Positions 1 to 11,800 of a DNA stretch of 64,000 nucleotides are shown in pieces. This DNA is from Incurvaria masculella (lineage: Eukaryota; Arthropoda; Insecta; Lepidoptera; Incurvariidae): contig OX335660.1 in NCBI GenBank assembly GCA_946894095.1, positions 13,273,001 to 13,337,000 on the forward strand. Reading direction: 5' to 3'. The translations under genes and the position numbers were made by a program. Below the pieces are notes generated by a model, which saw nothing but the letters and a program-made list of their open reading frames with translations, was not told where the DNA came from and did no database searches. Position 1 is the stretch's first letter. Each line of letters opens with the position of its first letter.

Positions 1-312
1 ATCTAACAGAAACCAAATAGATTATAAATCTCGATTAAATAAGCTATGTCTAATGACTAATCTTTTTAAGATGTTCTTACTTTATCATCGTAATCCACCT
101 CCAAAGTTATTTTATAAAACGCACGAAAAATTCGAACTTTCGGACCTTATAACTTAGAAACCAAACACAATTTTACAATGCCAATGGTCATCAGACATCT
201 AGTTCGATCACAAAAGCTATTTTGAGCAAAATTTGGGATCTCTGACAAGAAATATGGGCGTGATCTTCTTTCCCCTTTTGTATGGGGAGATGAGCGGGAT
301 GGGCCACCTTAA
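1..312. mobile_element. TTAA-flanked MITE, family GGTGGCCCA, cut by window edge
   Basis: It matches the right-hand ~310 bp of the elements at 50704-51254 and 59265-59802, including the terminal GGGCCACCTTAA (TTAA at 309-312). The left end lies outside the window. TTAA target sites suggest mobilisation by a piggyBac-type transposase; no transposase is present. Confidence 0.75.
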
Positions 313-560
313 ACTGTAGGTCTCCTTCCCTACTTACTAGGTAGCAGGTTGAAACCTGCTCGGTATTATTCATTGGATGAAAGATAAATCAAAGCGGCAA
401 TTAAGAATCATCCATGTTTTCCATCCAGTTCAATATAGCTAGCCTTATAGGCATGGCACCTGATATCTTCGGAAATGTGGTGTTTGGGCAATCTGACAGT
501 AAGCCTGGTATAAGTGATCCAAGTAATGTCCAGTTCCATAAAAAAATACTATGGGTTTGG
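313..560 (+). mobile_element. Diverged SINE fragment (5S/tRNA SINE body)
   Basis: Shares the body of the SINE seen in full at 34305-34700, here in the opposite orientation: ctgtaggtctccttccc, then tccatccagttcaatata. The head with the tRNA/5S parts is absent. It directly abuts the TTAA element. Confidence 0.6.
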
Positions 561-898
561 CAAGAATTTTTTAAATGTTGAGGTTGTTTCCACTGATGAC
601 TTGAAGAGGAAAATGTTTTTATGTATCCGGTTTCATGCATATTTTTTTATTTGAACCAGTTTTTTTATTTGAATTGGTGACAGCGGTAAGGTGGGAATTT
701 AGAGTTGAGTTAGTTTGCAAACCCTATTCTTTATTCATGTTTCATATTTTGCGCACTACGTTGCTCGGTACCTTGTTTTAAAGTAATCCAGAGACTAACA
801 ATAGTGAATAATGAATATATTGATTTTATTTTAAAAAAATGCTTCTATTTTCGCGTTGTCTGTCTCGGTGTGAACTGACCCATACGTATTAATTTTAG

Positions 899-987
899 GT
901 ACAATGGCATGCCAACTGGTTGCCATGATGACAAATTTCCTTGGGGAAAGCACACACCTTCTTCTCTAGACAGCAAATATCTTTATG
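899..987 (+). CDS. DCTD: DCTD exon encoding NGMPTGC...PW
   Basis: The acceptor is ttttag at 893-898 and the donor is G|gtaaga at 988. The first base completes a Gly codon from the unseen upstream exon. The last base starts a Val codon finished in the next exon. It encodes YNGMPTGCHDD...PW, the substrate-binding segment conserved in dCMP deaminases. Length is 89 nt. Confidence 0.93.
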
Positions 988-3030
988 GTAAGACCAGTCA
1001 CAGATTTTTTATTTAATTTATTTTTCTCTGTTATTTACGTCGCCGAGCTCACAGGAAGCGGTGTAGAGGACACGCAATCAGATTGGGTGGGATCCGGTGG
1101 GGGATGGTTGACATTGGATTCACAATATCGGAAGCGAAATTCTATTGGTGTTCTTAAGAATGTTTTGGTGTTCTTAGGTGATGTTTAATGTTGCTGTGTG
1201 TTTTTTGTTTTCTTCTATTTTCTTTTGTGTTCTCTTGTATTTTGCGTTCTTCTGTGATGTGTGTTTTGTGGTATTTATTGTATGGTGTCAATTGGTGTTT
1301 TTTTGTCCGAAAAACCACAGTGACAATAAACAATTAACACCAAAGGATTTTCCGAAATACACAACAACACCAAAAAACACCTAAGAACTCCAAAAATAAA
1401 ATATGCATGATCAGTAAGTGGTACATGCAGAAGAAGTTAAACTTCCACACATACTGCGTAAATTGTGCTATTTGGCAGTTAGCGGTTTAACTAGAGTGCT
1501 CTTAAGGATTTAAAAAAGCATTCTGATACCCCCAATTTATAACTTTAGTGATACAGTAGGATTTTTTACTGGCTCTTTTTGTGATTATAGTGTGCCACGC
1601 AGAGATGAATGCGATTCTAAACAAGAATGCGGTGGACGTGAAAAACTGTACGATATACGTGGGCCTGTTTCCTTGCAACGAGTGCGCGAAGATTATCATC
1701 CAGTCTGGCATCCGAGAGGTGGTGTACCTGTCGGACAAGCACGCCAGCTACCCAGGCACCATAGCTTCTAAGCGCATGTTCGACGCCGTAGGAATCAAAT
1801 ACTGGTGAGAAGGTGACAAAGTCGTTCAGCCATTCCCAAGACATAAAACCATCCTTAAAAATAGATGGAAACAAAGTGGCTTGGCTGAGTAGGAAAAGGC
1901 AGTTGTATTTGGTTGTCATCTACAAAATATATTCTTATGTTATTTTATATTTGGATGATGTCTTGGAGAGTATGACAATGTAGAGTACCACAGAGTAACA
2001 TACCTACGCACAATGTTTGCAGCAATGCACCTGCTCATACCAAGAGCGCAGCAATAATGTAGAGGTTGATGTTTGAATTGTGACAAAGTCAAAGGCAATA
2101 AACTTCTAAGTACGTTGTACAGCTATGAATCTTGCTATCTGTTGTGGACTACTGAGATATTATTTGGATTTTTTTTTATTGTTCATAATTTGGGGTCTCT
2201 AGATGTTGTGCCATCTGTTTCCAAGTATTATTCAATTAGAATATCAATCAAACATTCATTTATTAATTTGAATGTGAATAACAATACTACCTAATAAAAA
2301 AAGTTTATGTTTACCAGTGCTGAAACAAAGCATATAGTGTGAAATATGAAATTGAATGTTAAATCAAAAGCTGAAACCAATTATTCATTATGAGTGCAGT
2401 TCAATACCTTCTGCAATTGTATGGTTACCTGGTACTTCTGAAATGTATGAGATCCAAACATTTCCTCTTTGTCGAGGTGAGCTGCAAAGGTGTCAGTCAG
2501 AGGCTTATCCGTGCTTTGGATTAGATATGTCCAGTGACCCACCTCATCAACAGGTTGCGTCGAAGCGAGTTCACCTAAAAGATCTGTTAAACAGAATCGA
2601 TTTGAAAAGGTTTATGTACTCAAAATAACTAAATTTTCTCCATGTTATTCCGAAAATAAATTGTTCTTAATTATGCTAATCAAAAGAAGTCTTGGTAAAG
2701 AAAATATCACAAGAACATAAGCAATTTTTTTTCATACTTTGTGCTGGTTAATGACATTTAAAATTGTCAGAAGACAAACAAAGGCTCTTCTTTTTTTTCT
2801 AAGGATTATTCTAAATTCGTCATGACATTTTTAACGTTTTCAAGGTGCGATCGCTCATGCGACATCGCAATAAGCTTTGAGTTTTCTTCCGTTTTCTTTA
2901 CCAGTCTACCCGAATTTTGGTCATTCCAGTTATAATTCATTTTTTTTTCAGGCAATATACACCAAAAAATCGGAAAATTTTGATCGACTTCTCAGACATT
3001 GACTGGAACAAGGACAGCCCAAGGAAGTGA
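899..3030 (+). CDS. DCTD: Deoxycytidylate (dCMP) deaminase, last three exons (5' part missing)
   Basis: Converts dCMP to dUMP, feeding thymidylate synthesis; a cytosolic zinc enzyme of the cytidine deaminase superfamily. Three exons are seen: 899-987, 1591-1804 and 2952-3030. Together they encode NGMPTGC...PW, then VCHAEMNAI (HAE: zinc-ligand His plus catalytic Glu), then LFPCNECAK (PCxxC: two zinc-ligand Cys), then a C-terminal tail ending at TGA 3028-3030. Order and spacing match the C-terminal ~125 residues of animal DCTD. All boundaries are AG/GT and the phases agree (split Gly, Val and Trp codons). The N-terminal exon(s), with the start codon and the conserved DPxTQVGAC-type segment, are not recognised in 1-898 and presumably lie left of the window. 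The gene runs tail to tail with NAA15. No disabling mutation is visible in these exons. Confidence 0.94.
988..1590. repeat. DCTD intron with low-complexity foldback
   Basis: The T/G-rich stretch at about 1148-1300 (gttttggtgttcttaggtg) is mirrored by an A/C-rich stretch at 1340-1398 (caccaaaaaacacctaagaac), so the intron holds an inverted repeat of about 250 bp. The short open frames here are low-complexity and not credible genes. Confidence 0.6.
1591..1804 (+). CDS. DCTD: DCTD catalytic exon (HAE and PCNEC motifs)
   Basis: The acceptor is attatag ending at 1590 and the donor is TG|gtgaga at 1805. It carries HAEMNAI and PCNECAK, the full zinc site and catalytic Glu, followed by IIIQSGIREVVYLSDK. 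If the intron is retained, the frame reaches TGA at 1806-1808 right after Trp, giving a protein about 25 residues shorter. Length is 214 nt, with two leading and two trailing split-codon bases. Confidence 0.95.
2952..3030 (+). CDS. DCTD: DCTD terminal exon
   Basis: A strong polypyrimidine tract and cag precede 2952. One base completes the Trp codon, then QYTPKNRKILIDFSDIDW... runs to TGA at 3028-3030. The IxIDFxxID pattern matches the C-terminus of animal DCTD (KIVIDFDSI in human), which supports this exon over simple read-through of exon 3. Confidence 0.92.
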
Positions 3031-3375
3031 TTATTTTATTTTTAATTCTTTCTAGTCTGTGACAAAAGTTTTGTTTGAGGTATCACAGTACTTCTTGCAT
3101 TTCTTGCAATGAATTTTGTACAATTTATATTGGCATAGCGCAATTTTCTGATACAAGAACTTAAGGGTTTCTTTTAATTCGGACACCAAGTGTAAATGTG
3201 TTTGTGTTTTAAAAAGATGTAATGGTGTTTTTTTTTATTTTATAAAACCTATGTATTCTGTCATTGTGAAGTCAAGTACAAAATGAAACGACAAATATTT
3301 ATTAGGTATTTAATTTAGCACTAATTTAAATAGTGTAAATCTTTTACATTTGTTACTTAGAAATAAAAAAAATCA
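3031..3375 (+). other. DCTD: Probable DCTD 3' UTR with poly(A) signal
   Basis: AT-rich sequence follows the stop codon. The canonical AATAAA at 3362-3367 is the first clear polyadenylation signal. No further exon is seen. The transcript end is inferred. Confidence 0.45.
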
Positions 3376-5100
3376 AAACACCAAACAATCCGACTTATTT
3401 TAGCCTAATTTTAAAGACTGTACAAATACAGAAATTTACATGAGAACGCCAACAACACATTGATTATTGAGTCTATTACAATAACATAACCTTCGCACAC
3501 GGCCGACGGCAATAAGGGAGCGGACTATATATTGCTCAGATAACATTCGGCTCGCGCCCTTACTGCGGTCGCAATTAATAAGTCAAGCAACCCCACAGTA
3601 TTATTTCATACATAACAGCAGACAATGTGTAACTTAAGGCGGGTCCAGATTAGAGCACTCTCACCCATGCGTGAGGGCGTGCACTCGTCTGAACCTACCT
3701 TTACATTGCTGAAGAACAATTACAAGCGTTTCCAACAATTTCACTTATTAAAAGCGACATTTTTGGGGCAGAACACATCACTGGTTAAACATTTTGTAAA
3801 TTTGTTTACATATTTGGGCAGAGTACAACTTTTGCAGCAGTCAACCAATTGCATACAGTAAACTATAAAATATTGTTGGTAATTTTATCAGCTCATAATT
3901 TTATTGGTCATCCTGCAGTGCAGAAGCAGTACAGTAATGGCCTAGTAATTAAAAACACACAAACAAGTGTTCTAAATCATTCGATATGTTTATGTGAGAC
4001 CAATCCTTGGAGATCCCTTATGGTACCTCTTTTCACAGTTTATGTTTTGATGACTGGTCACACTGATCCAAAATTACAAAAACCGACAACTCACGACACA
4101 TTGCACACCACTAAAATACAAAATATTATTGAAAACTTTACAATTTCCCAACTCAACATCGCACGCTAAGGAGTCAATTGTCACCTAAGGAACACGCCGG
4201 TCACTTCAAATCATCAACAATGGATAACTTACTAGCAAAACTTATGTTTCAATACAATCTTCCGAAAAGGCTATATTGTCAATACGAAATACCGAAGCCA
4301 ATTTTCTAAAATCACATTAAAAGGGTCAGTCTCAATTCGCATAGGCCTGCCACCGACGCACAGACCGCGTTGAGTCACTCACCTGTGTGCTAGCCATGTG
4401 AGTGATACACGGGGAGTCTTCTATCACGCTTAACACGTACAACATGCACGCTTAACACGTACAAAAAAGTCAAAATAAAACTTGAAAGGGCAAAGCAAGC
4501 GCGCGTTATTGCATAGGAGACAGACCCCGTGTTTACATTTGAGTGCTACGTACATACTCGCTATGGTAATAAGTCCCATTATTGCCACCATCTTTTCTAA
4601 TGCACGTAATAAAAATTGCCACTACCAGAGGTAGGGTATCATCTCCAGTGCTAACTTATTTACTTACTATAAAACGTAGGAAGATTAATAGTTTTCATGT
4701 TTCACCACCAAGTTCCGATCCAATACAGACTTAACACTAAACATATTGTACAAAGCATCTTCAGTACATATTTCATACACTTTAGTACATATTTACATGT
4801 ATACCTGCACAAGGGTGTTGTATTGAAATAAATTCTTCATTGCTTATCAGTACTGAATTTTTAAAAGTCCATTTAAATATACAATCTATACTGTCAGCTC
4901 TTAAGCTGCCCTGAATACGGGGGATATCTCTGGAAGAAAGTTTATAAGGACTAATTGCCAGCAATCTCATCACGAAAAAAACACCAACCAGACTAGTCTC
5001 TTTGGTAAAATTAATGAAAGGTTTTTTCAGGCAGCAACAAATTAAATATGTAGGACATAACTTTTCGGTGACTTTTTTTATGTAACTGGACATGGATAGA
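3376..5100. other. Intergenic DNA, no gene recognised
   Basis: AT-rich single-copy-looking sequence. The frames at 3625-3861 and 3849-4169 have no recognisable domain. At 3634 a TTAAGGCGGGTCC motif resembles the end of a TTAA-flanked element, but no partner end was found. Two short near-repeats of cgcttaacacgtacaa lie at about 4427-4465. Confidence 0.4.
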
Positions 5101-5415
5101 TAATACCAACTGTCATGGTATTAGCGTAACACAACACATGGGAACTAGGTGCCATACTAGGACCTTTCTTGCATTGCTCGGCTACATTGAACTGAATGGA
5201 AAACACAGACATTTTTTATTGGCGCTTCGACCATCGTTTATTCAATGTGATGGTACCAACCCGGGCGAGATTAACCCTACCTAGTAAGGAAGGAAGCCTA
5301 GAGTTTTGTGGAATCCAAACCGCGGTCAGCCTCAACGGTTGAGAACAGTCACCCATATAGAACCCAACCAAGCTTATCGAACTGCAAGGCGTCGCGCCAC
5401 TGAGCTACCGAGGCT
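5101..5415 (-). mobile_element. SINE copy, subfamily with tRNA-like head
   Basis: The body matches the 5S/tRNA SINE (gggaactaggtgccat, aaccc(g)ggcg, cacccat). The head, read on the minus strand, is cctcggtagctcagtgg (A-box-like) with ggtttggattcc (B-box-like). The 5S-like segment is replaced or strongly diverged, as in the copy at 22430-22690. Confidence 0.65.
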
Positions 5416-8400
5416 TTAAATTTTAAATATAATTGTAAAAAATAATTTGAATATAATTATATTGATTTAATAATCCTTGCTCATACATATCTCTGTGTGC
5501 GCTCATTATTTCATTGTTTCAAGATGTATTTTTTTATTAAAAGTTATTAATAAAATTAAAGTTTTGTCTAGTCTATATTTGGAAGTTTTATTAATACTAT
5601 TCATATCCAATTTAAGCGATCAAAGTGACATTAGTCAAACCGCAAGATCGAATTGATCAGACCGCTGGCAACTCTATCAAAGAAACATCTGCCTAACAAG
5701 ACTAGTTCACTAACACCGGTTTTGATAAGAAATTTGGACAACTTTAGAAAATCCAAATTGGTATTTTTTATATTAATCGTTTAAAACCATCCTCCGCACA
5801 CACGCTCATAAATGTCTTATACCAAATAACGTAATGTGACAGATTTGTTCGATTTGAAATGAAGTTATCAATATACAAATAGCAATACGTAAAAAAAAAA
5901 CATTGCAATCGTTTTCAAGTCTTGGACGACATCAATAAACGTTTTATACATTTCCCAATATTGAACATCCTAAAGGAACACGTTATTTCATTTCTATCGG
6001 TGGAACACCATTACAAAGCCGGAAAATAAACAATACCCTTTGGATATGTGCATTACTTTGCTACCTAATTTGACGGAGCTTATTTATCGCTTATGGGTAT
6101 CCTACTTAAAACATAACAAGTTTAGTCATGTTCAACATATAGACTACTGATTTTATTCACCCTATGTTCCGAAATGCATACACAGTCACAGCCAATACAG
6201 TGGTGTGTCCCAAATTGGAATCGCTGCTCACAGCCAAAACGTCACTACCTCTACGATATCCAAATCGGGACGAATTTGAGCAGACATGTGTCAGAGCCTA
6301 ACCCAACCACCTGGAAATAGGGCTCGAGAGTGGGTATTCCTTGCCTAGAATCGTCTAACTAGACTAATAAACGGCAAAATGCCATAGTTATTTTAGAATA
6401 CAATGAGGCCAATTTGAAGGTACATGGCACACATGCTCTCAACCGTGCATGCTTTGTATGATCTGTGTGCGGTCTAGAGTCATTTCCCTTATGTCAACAT
6501 AACAATCACAGGAGTGAATTTGAGCAATTGGAGATGTTTGTGAATGCGTATATTGCAGCTGTCTCTGCAATGGATGCATTTCGGATCATAGGATCAGTGT
6601 GCCTTCGGTATGCCATCGTCGAACGACGGTTGCAGGCCACATGAACTCTCTTCACACTGCACATTCGTACTTTCATCACAACGTCATTACGCCGCATCTT
6701 TTAACTGTCCTTGAAATCCATGCTTTAACCACAACAACATGTTGTGTGGAAACTTTCCAAGTATTATGATTTTCAAAAGTAAGGTTTTAAAGGAGTAGTA
6801 AATGAAAAGTTAAATTTTGATGATGAAAATGTTTACATAACAAAGCAAGTATGTATTCAACTAGAGGGCCCAGCTGGGTTTACAAATTGTGTACACTTAA
6901 GCACTCTCGTGCCAAGGGTATTTACAATCACCCGATGTTGCTAAAACTATGGTTTCCCTTTGTGATCCAATACTGATGACACTCCGAAATAGTCCTTGCA
7001 TGGGCATGGTTTGAAATAAGGTGAAAATGAACATATATTAAAAACATTTATGAAATATGAAACAATGTTCTTAAAACATATCATCGAAGTTGTCTTCTCT
7101 GAGGGCGTACACATTTCACAGAGTGCAATATATGGAATATCTAATACAGAATCAAGTGGTTACTACATTGCTAAAAAAAAGATGTATCCCTTGAAGGCTG
7201 ATACTGTATTAACATACATTGCATGGTCTACACATCTGAGTCCCGTGAGCCTTGCTTGCAGTGTTTAGGCTATTTACGTAATCCAGACCCATGTCGTTAA
7301 CACATGTATGTACACGAAAATACAGAAATACTAAAGGGGGCTACACTCAAGCCATGGAGATGCGAGGCAGTCGGGTTGCCAGGTACGCACAAACTGGCTA
7401 ACGCACGATACGGTTAACATATTTATGGGTAACAGTGCAAGTAAATAAATTTTAAGAAAGGACTTTTTAGAGCAAACGGTGTTCTGGTACCTGGCGTGCA
7501 GCGGAAAACTAAAAAACTAAATAAAACCTTTTGCCACATGGCAATAAACTAACAAATGGCGTACTTACGCTAATGGATAGTGTTTTATGAAATTCGTGTG
7601 GGTATCTGATAAATAATAATATAATGATACCTAATCAATAATTATTTTTGAAGTATGCATGTACGATTTTTTTTAATTACATACTCTTTTCACTACTTCG
7701 GTAGCGACAGGCTCTAGCTAGCTAGCTCAGAAATGGCACCATGCTGAAGCATATATTTTTATAAATATGAATATTTTAAAATAAGTGTCAGTGCGACTAT
7801 AGATCACATTGAATGTTTTTTTCATTAACATTTCATAGATTCTTCTCGCAAGACTCAAAATCCAGTTGCACGGAAGTCGTGCGACGCGGGGTCATATGAT
7901 GCCAGCAAGCAAGAAAGGACTGTAGTAACAACCGAAACAATTCGTAAAGCGCCAGCGTAACCACTATTTAGTTAATATGCATACATCATAGGCCATCACT
8001 GTGCAGTCAGTTTGCTTATGAATTCGCTCACTATTGACGTTCTCAAGTTCCAACACGTAAGAACTTCACAGGACGGTATTTCGTGGTTCTATGTTACGCC
8101 TCACAAATTCGTAAGCGAACTAATTACCATCAGTGCATTTTCACTAACACGTGGCTATGCTGCCGCCATACAAAATAGTTTTGGTTGCCGTTCCCGTCCT
8201 GCGCTTCTCGCTGTAAAAAGCAGTCTATCGTACAAGCAAGGGTCACGGGTCAAACAAAACAGATACAGTCCTTGCAATCGACTAAGTCTAGCGGGCTTTA
8301 CTCGTGGTACACATTTATCTGCATACGTGTCAGTGCGTGTAAGAACGAGCTCGGATATAATTACCATTAAAACAATTTAACATGGAAGGATAATAACACA
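5416..8400. other. Intergenic DNA between the two convergent genes
   Basis: Mostly unassigned AT-rich sequence. The frames at 4782-5093(-), 6506-6697(-) and 8012-8380(+) show no domain and no splice-consistent continuation. The 8200-8350 part is an inverted, diverged copy of the NAA15 3' UTR (see 8270-8600). Confidence 0.4.
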
Positions 8401-8600
8401 CAATTACTGTTATGATATTAGCTCAATACACCACATTCCCGAAAGAATTAGGTGCCATGCCAGGACCTTTTCATTATGAGCACGGCAAATGCTCGAAAAA
8501 TAAATCGTCGCCCTTACTCACACTTTGACACATAAGCAGATACATGTTCACCACAAGTAGAGCCCGCTGGACTTCGCGGATCGCAAGAACCACGACGAGT
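8270..8600. repeat. Imperfect inverted repeat in the NAA15 3' UTR
   Basis: 8277-8340 reads as a diverged reverse complement of 8520-8585. Shared pieces include agcgggct, tatctgc and gtgtca, in order and spacing. The arms are about 65 bp with ~175 bp between them. The right arm lies just downstream (minus strand) of the NAA15 stop codon at 8655. Confidence 0.65.
8400..8478 (-). mobile_element. Truncated SINE fragment
   Basis: Contains the SINE tail-side block: tgatattagctcaatacacc, aggtgccatgccaggacc and gagcacggc. It stops abruptly before the tRNA/5S head. It sits between the arms of the NAA15 3' UTR inverted repeat. Confidence 0.65.
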
Positions 8601-8654
8601 CCCCCGATTGCAACTGCCAGCGTAGAAAACCGAGCGGGTTCGTTCGGAGCGCGT

Positions 8655-8894
8655 TCAGTTGGTGTCGTCGAGGGGTGCGGGCGAGGTGGGGGAGGTGGGG
8701 GATGCGGGGGAGGAGGGTCCGTCGTCGTGCGTCTCCTCGGGCGCGGCGGGCGCAGGTGGGGCGGGGGGCGCGGGCGGCTTGAAGGCGAGCGCGTAGGGGA
8801 AGCGAGCCGCGCACGCCGCCACGTAGTCCGCCGTCTCCGGCTCGCACGACCCGAAGTCGCCTTCCCGAAGGCTCTCCAGCACCTCGGTGCAGCC
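8655..8894 (-). CDS. NAA15: NAA15 terminal exon with Pro/Ala-rich tail
   Basis: Acceptor ggttgcag, then [17 protein letters not shown], then [10 protein letters not shown], matching CMEVLEALYDGSLGDC...LFPYALAFMPP. The tail is a Pro/Ala/Ser/Thr-rich run ([23 protein letters not shown]) ending DDTN and TGA at 8657-8655. The vertebrate tail is acidic rather than Pro-rich. 240 nt including the stop. Confidence 0.94.
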   Translation of the reverse strand, partial: GCTEVLESLREGDFGSCEPETADYVAACAARFPYALAFKPPAPPAPPAPAAPEETHDDGPSSPASPTSPTSPAPLDDTN

Positions 8895-11800
8895 CTGCAA
8901 CCGCGCGACACGCACGTCAGCTCGAAGATTTCTATCGGTTGGTTAGCGTCCGAACGCTGCGATGGTCCGGATTTCTAACTAACCCAATAGTGGACTCTTG
9001 GAACGGTCTACCACAAGAAGTAATAAATGTTATATAATTTAAGGTGACATAGGACCCTAGAACGACCGTATCCGATACCGTATCCTAATAACAACTTTGC
9101 TGCAAACTGGTTATCGGAAAACCTTGACATGGAACGATTTTATGATTTAGGGCTGATTTTTCAATAGCCTGATAACAGCCTGATAACTATTCGACGGATT
9201 TATTTACGCTTCTGCTTATCCATCCGATTTAGTAAGTCCATATGTTTATTAGTTAAATTATAGTCAGAAAATCGTGATAGAAAATATTATTCTCCGGCAA
9301 TGACTATCCATCTTTTGAGCACCTTGAATTTGTACCATCAGTCTGATAAGTACTATCTGAGGATTGAAAAATCGGCCTTTAGACTAATACAAATTGGAAC
9401 TTGCCATTAAAATTCAAACCTTAAATTGATTGGAAAAACTTTCACATAAGTGGTGAGGATATCATCTTTAAATTTAGTTTCATTCACAAATCAATTATCT
9501 AGCATCGCCCTTAGAAATATTTTTAATTTTGGCTATATATCTATTACTATTAATCAAAACATGATGAGCGCACTGCGCCCTTGTAACAGTACGTGATGAC
9601 GGTACCAGTACGCGCATTACCTGCAGCGTGACGTCCGGATAGTGCAGCGCGGTGGCGACGCGCAGCGCCTCGGCGGCGCGCGCGGGCCGCAGGCGGCGCA
9701 GCACGCGCGCGCCCGCCAGCGCCGCCGCCTGTCCCGCCGCCGCCGCCCCCGCGAAGTACTGCTCCGCTATCTCTAGCGCGCTGCGCCCTTGTACCATCTG
9801 AGGAGGGAAAGATCACTTTAGTATATGGGAGCGCTGAAATTAAAACACCTACTGTCGATCAAGACAATTGATTGAACCAAGCCCGAGGGAGTTGGTCGAT
9901 TTACAGACTCTAAAAGCGCTCTTCAACACTTAGTGAATTGCACGGGAGGGTCAAGAGGTAGACCTATCGCATATAGAATCTTAAATCTAATAAATATTAT
10001 AAAGGGGAAAGTTTGTAATAATGGATGGATGGATGGATGGATGGATGGATGTTTGTTACTCTTTCACGTAAAAACTACTGAATGGATTCTAATGAAACTT
10101 TACAATAATATAGCTTATACATCAGAATAACACATAGGCTACAATTTATGTGCCCATGGGCTTTAGAACTTTCACGGGGCTGCGAAAACGATGCCGGTAG
10201 CGCTACTTCACACTAGGGGGAGAGGAGCCGGGGGCGGCGGCGGGGAGCGGCGGCGGGGGGAGGGCAGACGTCGTGACTGTTTGGTGTCCGTTTGGCGAAT
10301 TTTCAAGGCACTAGCGATTTGTAAAACTTAGTACATGTACATTTAACTACCCGGGAATTAGGATTGGCTAAATATAATTCAGTTCCGCTTACGCTAAGAT
10401 GGGGCTGTCATACAAACTGCAATGCTATGCACGGCTCGGCTTACAGCGGCAGCGCTTACTTTTACTGAAGTACGGCTTGGTATTTCCTGCAACTTTAGGA
10501 CTACTTGGCATCACGCTAAATCGCCGGAGGAGCGACCAACAGAATAAAATCCTTGAGAACCAATTACTCGATTTAGATGTGCATTGTATCTACGTCTAGC
10601 CAGATTCTACTAAAAACTTATAGATTACATAATATAACTCTTCATTACCAGAAGGGTAAGTAGTGAGTCTTAAAGTCTTATAACATGCGAACCACTTACC
10701 TGATTTATATGCGTATTTTATCAATGCATAGCATCTCTGGGAGCAGTCAGGTTCGAGATGGGTTACTGTTTTCGATGTTGAGGCTAGCTGTGGGTTGGAG
10801 TCCACGCAAAACTTACCTACGTTACACGTTACTTACTAGGTAAGCAATGTAGCAGTGAAAGTGCAGAAAGGTTCTCGCGGCAAATGTTTTTTTTTTAAAT
10901 AGCCACCAAACGTCAACGAAGCTCTAAATGGGAATTATTGGATGTTTCTCATTAAATCATGCTATTTCGGCTCGAACGATCTTGATTAAATTTGGTACAT
11001 GGATACATTGTCCTGGACCAGTTTGACCCTATTTTGGACCAGTCATGTGGGCTACTTTTTATCCATGAGATAATTTAGCCGACACTAACCCGAGCGGAGC
11101 CGGGTACCGCAGCTAGTCTTTTATATAAATTTACAGTCTATGGGCAAGGAAGTGATCTTGCAATGGATTCCATCTCACATTGGCTTAGAGGGCAACGAGT
11201 GGGCCGACAAGTTAGCGAAGAGTGCAGTGAGTTGTGACAATACTTGGACGTGTAAGCCTTTCTTTAGCGATCTTCTGACGGATGCTAAGGAATTCTGTCG
11301 CACTCAATGGAAAGAGCACTTTAACAGGAGATCGGTAGAGAAGGGCATTTGGTACAAGACTCTACAAGATGAGCCGCTTCGAAGACCATGGTTCGAAAGC
11401 TCAGGTCTCTCCCGCACTGACATTGTAATTGCTTTAAGACTCAGATCGGGACACACTCCACTAAATAAAAGTGCCTATTTGATGCGAAAAGTGGACTCAC
11501 CTAATTGTAAATTAGTAATGTAATAAGACTGAAGACCAATTTCACATTTTGATGGAGTGTGTGCAGAACGAACCACTGAGGCGAAAATTGATGGACAAAT
11601 TGAAGTTAGATGGAAACAACTATTTTTTCGGAATTCATTATGCATTATCGCAACCACTATCTCAAAATACATTTTGGAAGGGCCTCTTGAGCTTTAAGAG
11701 GCTAAGGAGACCTTGAAATTGTTACAATAGTTATTATGGGACTGGCATAACCGCAATGCGGCTAAAGTCCTATCAAAATCTGGAGAAAAAAAAAAAAAAA

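Larger units (their letters stand above)
9900..11800 (+). mobile_element. 5'-truncated non-LTR retrotransposon 3' end, interrupted by a Helitron
   Basis: Flanked by a 12-bp direct repeat ggagttggtcga (9888-9899 and 11801-11812), with a poly(A) run at 11786-11800. The left part (9900-9985) encodes the RNase H motif [11 protein letters not shown]. After a nested insertion (9986-11116) the frame resumes with [20 protein letters not shown], the RNase H C-terminal motif, then a Cys/His zinc-knuckle-like end (SPNCKL ... FHILMEC). Frameshifts near 11128 and 11520 show it is dead. Family: I/Jockey-type LINE with RNase H. Confidence 0.88.

Noticed and set aside
1617..1919. Minus-strand frame over the DCTD catalytic exon
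   Set aside because: Antisense shadow. The plus-strand reading carries the HAE/PCxxC motifs and correct splice sites.
8544..8978. 144-codon plus-strand frame rich in Gly/Arg
   Set aside because: Antisense shadow of the GC-rich NAA15 terminal exon.
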